The notes below the pieces were generated by a model. It did not search any database and was not told where the DNA came from. It saw only the letters and a list, made by a program, of their open reading frames with translations. From Glutamicibacter sp002979865 (lineage in GTDB: Bacteria; Actinomycetota; Actinomycetes; Actinomycetales; Micrococcaceae), in assembly GCF_050030965.1 (NCBI RefSeq), contig NZ_CP188297.1, positions 2,418,001 through 2,482,000 on the forward strand: DNA of 64,000 bases. Reading direction: 5' to 3'. This document shows positions 60,793 to 64,000 of the stretch, one piece after another. The translations under genes were made by a program, and so were the position numbers. Numbering within the stretch: the stretch's first letter is position 1; the number at the start of each line of letters is the position of its first letter.

Positions 60793-61515
60793 GTGAACCA
60801 GGTGGGCTATCCACATCAGTCGGCTCGGACGTCGTCCATTGCCAATACCCACCGGACGACTGCCTCGCTCAAGCTGCGCAAGGGCGCCGGCCGCCACTAC
60901 GTAGTGCAGAGCCATTTGGAGCAAGGCACAGAGCTGGTCCTGATTGAGGTCAACGGCTCGTGGGCACATGTTCTCGTGCACCAGATCTACGGTTGGCTGC
61001 CGAATATCTATCTTGAAGCGATCCCGGCGGTCTTTGACGAGCCGGTACTCGCCGAAGACGATGACGAGCTGGCCGAGCCAGTTCTTTCACGCTATTCATT
61101 GATCGAAGCCACCCATGCTACGACGGCAACGTTGAATCTGCGCAAGGGCAGCGGCACTGGGTATCCGGTGCTCAAGGTCATTGACCAGGGGTCCAAGGTC
61201 CGCTCGATGCTCCAGCAGGGATTGTGGTCCCAGGTGCAGTGCGGCAAATTGCTGGGCTGGGTACCCAGCATGTACTTGCAGGAGATCCCCTCCCGTCCAG
61301 CCAAGGGCGGGCTGATCGCCGTCCCCAACCAGCGGGCACTGACCACCATCGGACTGAACGCGAGACGCGGTCCTGGCGACCATTACTCGCTAGTGCGGAT
61401 TCTTCCGGCCGACACTGCCGTGGTCATCGTCGCGCGCCAGGGCGCGTGGCGGCAGATTGACCGTGACGGCGAAGAAATGTGGATCCCTGCCAGCCAGCTT
61501 CGTACGGTGTACTGA
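60793..61515 (+). CDS. triple bacterial SH3-domain protein
   Basis: A 240-residue protein with three SH3b repeats, each beginning with a TTA-LN/LK-x-R-KG-like signature: TTASLKLRKGAGRHYVV (about 22-38), TTATLNLRKGSGTGYPV (about 112-128) and TTIGLNARRGPGDHYSL (about 184-200). Each ends in a GWLPNIYL / GWVPSMYL / MWIPASQL strand. An acidic linker separates repeats 1 and 2. There is no signal peptide and no catalytic domain, so it may bind a ligand in the cytosol, or be exported by another route. GTG 60793 follows GAGG by five bases. Confidence 0.8.
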   Translation: MNQVGYPHQSARTSSIANTHRTTASLKLRKGAGRHYVVQSHLEQGTELVLIEVNGSWAHVLVHQIYGWLPNIYLEAIPAVFDEPVLAEDDDELAEPVLSRYSLIEATHATTATLNLRKGSGTGYPVLKVIDQGSKVRSMLQQGLWSQVQCGKLLGWVPSMYLQEIPSRPAKGGLIAVPNQRALTTIGLNARRGPGDHYSLVRILPADTAVVIVARQGAWRQIDRDGEEMWIPASQLRTVY

Positions 61516-61532
61516 CCAGATTCGATTCTGTT

Positions 61533-62198
61533 TCAGGCGATCTGCAGATCCGCAGACGAAACCAATCCGGATTCTGTAGCCACTACTGCCAGCTGCACAC
61601 GATTGGTGACGCCCAGTTCCTCCATGATGCGCGCCAAGTGGAGCTTCACCGAGCCCTCGGAGATGTGCGCGATGCGGGCGATCTGAGAATTGGTGAGCCC
61701 GGCCGCGACGAGGCGCACCAGGCTGCGATCGCGTTCGCTGAGCTTGCGTACAACGGATTGCTGGTCTGAGCGGCGCACGATTTTCGCGGTCGATTCCCAA
61801 CCGTCCGACGGCTGGGCAAAAAGTTGGTAGCCTGCAGCGAGCATGCGCAATGCGCTGGGCAGTTCCGAGCTGATGGAGCTTTTCGAGATCAGTCCCGAGC
61901 TGCCAGCATCGTAGGCCTTGGAGATGTCGTCCCGCTGGTATCGGGCAGCCAACACCACGATCTTGGTATTCGGTGCACTCTCGGAGATTTCCCGAATCGA
62001 GCAATACAGATCCGTCCCATTCAGCGACGATTCCAGGATGACGAGGTCCGGCTTCAACTCGGTTGCAGCTTGAACGGCCTCGGACATGCAATCCGAAACA
62101 TGCTCGATCACCATGTCGCTGGCCTCGGCTAAGACTCCAGCAATCCCGGCCCGTGAGAAATGGTCACTATCAGCCAGATGAATGCGGATGTGCGACAT
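61533..62198 (-). CDS. LuxR-type response regulator with atypical receiver
   Basis: A 221-residue regulator. The receiver-like domain keeps the acid pair (LADSDHFSRAGI, Asp10/Asp12) and the Lys in SGLISKSS, but the phospho-acceptor Asp is Glu56 (PDLVILESSLNG), and the switch Ser/Thr is Ala (IVVLAARY). It therefore probably works without phosphorylation. The LuxR helix-turn-helix is LSERDRSLVRLVAAGLTNSQ onward. ATG 62198 follows GGAGG by eight bases. No kinase gene is near; it diverges from the secreted protein at 62606 and may regulate it. Confidence 0.87.
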   Translation of the reverse strand: MSHIRIHLADSDHFSRAGIAGVLAEASDMVIEHVSDCMSEAVQAATELKPDLVILESSLNGTDLYCSIREISESAPNTKIVVLAARYQRDDISKAYDAGSSGLISKSSISSELPSALRMLAAGYQLFAQPSDGWESTAKIVRRSDQQSVVRKLSERDRSLVRLVAAGLTNSQIARIAHISEGSVKLHLARIMEELGVTNRVQLAVVATESGLVSSADLQIA

Positions 62199-62605
62199 AC
62201 AAGAATCCTCCATCACTACGAACTGGTGTTGTCCTGGCCAATCCTTCCTAACCCGTTCTGCGGTGGGGAAAGCTAGCAGGTGATTCACAGTCTATGGCTA
62301 ACTAGTCAAATCCCTTGGCTTGACAGATAGCATTGCGAGGTTGTTGTCATATTGTTACATCACTGTTTGGGTAAATTTTCAGGTCAGTGGTTGTAAGTGC
62401 ATTATTTTCTCCAATGGCAGGAAGTTAAATTACTGCCCAGTATTACCTGCTGGCCATCGATTCTGACCGTATGGCCAAGAAGTTTGACCTGAGTATGCAA
62501 AGAAATGACTGAAAGAAACCTGTGAGTCGGGGTTCGTCCAGCATAGGGTCAAATAGGAGCTTTGCGAAGTTTCCTAGATCACAACCAATTTTTGGAGGAC
62601 AAGTG
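62199..62605. other. A/T-rich intergenic region between regulator and secreted protein
   Basis: About 407 bases with no credible gene. It holds an inverted repeat TACTG-CC-CAGTA (62431-62442) and a second one TGGCCAT (62451-62457) / ATGGCCA (62471-62477). A TTGACA lies at 62320-62325 and TTTGACC near 62483, but neither has a -10 at correct spacing, so I do not call a promoter. The region is much richer in A/T than its surroundings and probably contains both divergent promoters and regulator sites. Confidence 0.5.
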
Positions 62606-64000
62606 GTGCAAGCAAATAATTTGCCACCAGCAAAGGCAGGAAAAGGGCGCGTTGCGCGCCCAGTACTTGCTGGCGCAGTCGTAGCTAGCCTTTTCGTTGC
62701 CCCAACCGTGACCGCGGCTTATGCAGCTCCTGACGACCTTTCGGAAGCATACGGCCAGGTTATAAATGTCGACGGTCTGGGCCTGGATGTAGCTGACGCA
62801 GGCTACTCCTACTCAGCCAACCCGAGCTCCCCAGCGGCTCAGTCGAACCCATTGAATGTGGCGGCGCTTAACGGTGCGCTGAATCTGACGCTGCCGACCA
62901 TTAACCTTCCAGTAATCAGCGATGACGCCTCAGGCCTCCTTGAGCTTGGTCAGGCAGGCGCACTGTCCTCGTATGCAATTGCTGATACTGCGACTCATGC
63001 CAAGGCTTCGGCAGGCGTGCTGGGTGCAGACGGTGCATTGGCACTAGACAGGGCACCTGGCGATCTTGCAACGATCGATCTGACCAAGCTTTTCGGTCAG
63101 CTGAACTTGGACGGCGTGACCAACCAAGTGTTGGACGTTGCGGAACTGCAGCTGGGCGCACTTGGTTCGACCACCGAGCGACTCGATGGTGCGAATCCAA
63201 CGCACGAATACCAGATTGCTTCCGCGACTGCTGACCTGCACAGCCCATTGCTGTCGCAGTTGAGTGAAGATCTGACTGCCACGACTACCGAGGTCGGCAC
63301 CGCCCTCAACGGCCTGGTGGGCACGGGTGGCACCGTGTCCAGTCTCGTAGATGCGCTAAACCTGCTCAACATCAACGTGCTTGTCGCTCAAGCTGGCATT
63401 TCCAATGCTGCTCTTTCGATCGACGGCCTTGACGGTGTTGTGGATATTTTGAATTCCGTGATTACTGAGGAACTGGTTTCGGATTCGGGTTTGGTCTCGT
63501 TGAATCTGGGCGAAGGAACTGTTCACCTGGATCTGTCCAAGGCAATTGAAGGTGGCCTGAACGATCAGCCAGCGAATACTAAGTTGCTGGATGACAAGAT
63601 CGCGTCCAAGGTCAGCACCGAATTGACGGGACTTCTAAACGAGGTCGTCACCAATTTGACGACTGCTTTGGACGAAATTCTTAATACTGCCACGTTCAAC
63701 TTGACCGCGAATATTGATGTCAGAACTGCGCTTGGTGGCGTGGCTGAAGGCAAGATCGATCTCAGCGGTACTCTTAATGGTCTTCTCCACGGAGATACTG
63801 AGAACTTCGCCGACAATAGTTCGCTTGTGCTGCTTCCAGGAAGCCTCATTGAGCTGGACTTGACTTCTGCGTTGAACAGCATTGTTGCCGCAGTAACTAC
63901 TACGACTGGCAATGTCCTTGACGCAACAACTGGTCTCGTCGATGCGCTTCCGGGCGCGATCCAAGGTGCAGTCGACGGTGTGGTCGCGCCATTGATTGAA
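62606..64000 (+). CDS. secreted choice-of-anchor-G-like protein (partial, runs off the end)
   Basis: The frame is open for 465 codons to the last base. GTG 62606 (or GTG 62603) follows GGAGG. Residues 1-41 form a signal peptide: basic start, core VLAGAVVASLFVAPTVTA, cleavage after AYA. The mature start LSEAYGQVINVDGLGLDVAD and NPLNVAALNGALNLTLP resemble the choice-of-anchor-G proteins of Arthrobacter. The rest is rich in Thr, Asn, Leu, Gly and Asp with no cysteine, like a beta-rich surface adhesin. The anchor lies beyond the window. Codons are more A/T-ending than nearby genes. Function is inferred from architecture only. Confidence 0.7.
   Translation, partial: MQANNLPPAKAGKGRVARPVLAGAVVASLFVAPTVTAAYAAPDDLSEAYGQVINVDGLGLDVADAGYSYSANPSSPAAQSNPLNVAALNGALNLTLPTINLPVISDDASGLLELGQAGALSSYAIADTATHAKASAGVLGADGALALDRAPGDLATIDLTKLFGQLNLDGVTNQVLDVAELQLGALGSTTERLDGANPTHEYQIASATADLHSPLLSQLSEDLTATTTEVGTALNGLVGTGGTVSSLVDALNLLNINVLVAQAGISNAALSIDGLDGVVDILNSVITEELVSDSGLVSLNLGEGTVHLDLSKAIEGGLNDQPANTKLLDDKIASKVSTELTGLLNEVVTNLTTALDEILNTATFNLTANIDVRTALGGVAEGKIDLSGTLNGLLHGDTENFADNSSLVLLPGSLIELDLTSALNSIVAAVTTTTGNVLDATTGLVDALPGAIQGAVDGVVAPLIE

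Noticed and set aside
62320..62349. TTGACA promoter for the secreted protein
   Set aside because: No -10 box at 16-18 bases; the distance to the gene is about 280 bases.
1..64000. tRNA, rRNA, CRISPR arrays, insertion sequences, prophage or integrases
   Set aside because: None seen: no cloverleaf-like gene, no regularly spaced repeats, no transposase or integrase motifs in any frame.

Overview
The window looks like chromosome from a high-GC actinobacterium of the Micrococcaceae (Arthrobacter / Glutamicibacter type). Reasons, all from the sequence: strong G/C bias at third codon positions; a polyphosphate glucokinase; a Lrp/LysR/MFS-rich gene set; an 1172-residue bifunctional PutA; TTAGGTTAG-type (DtxR/IdeR-like) motifs next to ferritin; a choice-of-anchor-G-like secreted protein; and many start codons that sit directly behind a TAnnnT -10 box with no Shine-Dalgarno sequence (leaderless mRNAs). 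I saw no tRNA, rRNA, CRISPR array, insertion sequence or integrase. The genus is an inference.

Layout. 1-3.0 kb: end of an alcohol dehydrogenase, a ROK regulator, polyphosphate glucokinase and a Cof-type HAD phosphatase (sugar phosphorylation). 3.1-11.3 kb: a divergent catabolic locus. One side has an M20D amidohydrolase plus two membrane proteins (one DUF5058-like); the other has an amidase, a CaiB-type CoA-transferase, a fused beta/alpha carboxyltransferase and a tandem AsnC-type regulator. 11.5-17.3 kb: a large Orn/Lys/Arg-decarboxylase-like PLP enzyme convergent with an ATP-grasp / NylB-like serine hydrolase pair. 17.5-25.5 kb: a TIGR01777-type epimerase, then proline use (PutP, LysR, PutA). 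26.2-31.4 kb: a more A/T-rich block of LysR, MHS transporter, M20 amidohydrolase and a second amidase, with strong hairpins at both ends.

31.5-35.7 kb: a histidine kinase / response regulator / ABC transporter operon. 35.8-45.5 kb: thioesterases, an orphan TrpF, a heterodimeric CydDC-like ABC exporter, a membrane-anchored glutamate-synthase-like protein, 3-hydroxyisobutyryl-CoA hydrolase and a LysR. 45.5-54.7 kb: a small acidic protein, an Lrp regulator divergent from an MFS exporter with a possible 43-codon leader gene, an LLM oxidoreductase, CspA, a TetR/DHA2 efflux pair with a near-perfect operator, a CynX-type permease and a TRIC-like channel. 54.8-64 kb: S9 peptidase, S4 RNA-binding protein, lipoprotein, Tex, ferritin, an SH3-repeat protein, a response regulator with a replaced phospho-acceptor, and a secreted adhesin-like protein running off the end.

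Cross-cutting features: about ten probable leaderless promoters; three convergent gene pairs whose two TAG stop codons share one CTAG; and strong hairpins at most other convergent gene ends. The best candidates for undescribed biology are the decarboxylase / ATP-grasp / NylB-like group, the M20D-DUF5058 / amidase-CoA-transferase-carboxyltransferase locus, the small ORF with an internal hairpin at 46500, and the pseudo-receiver regulator next to the surface protein.
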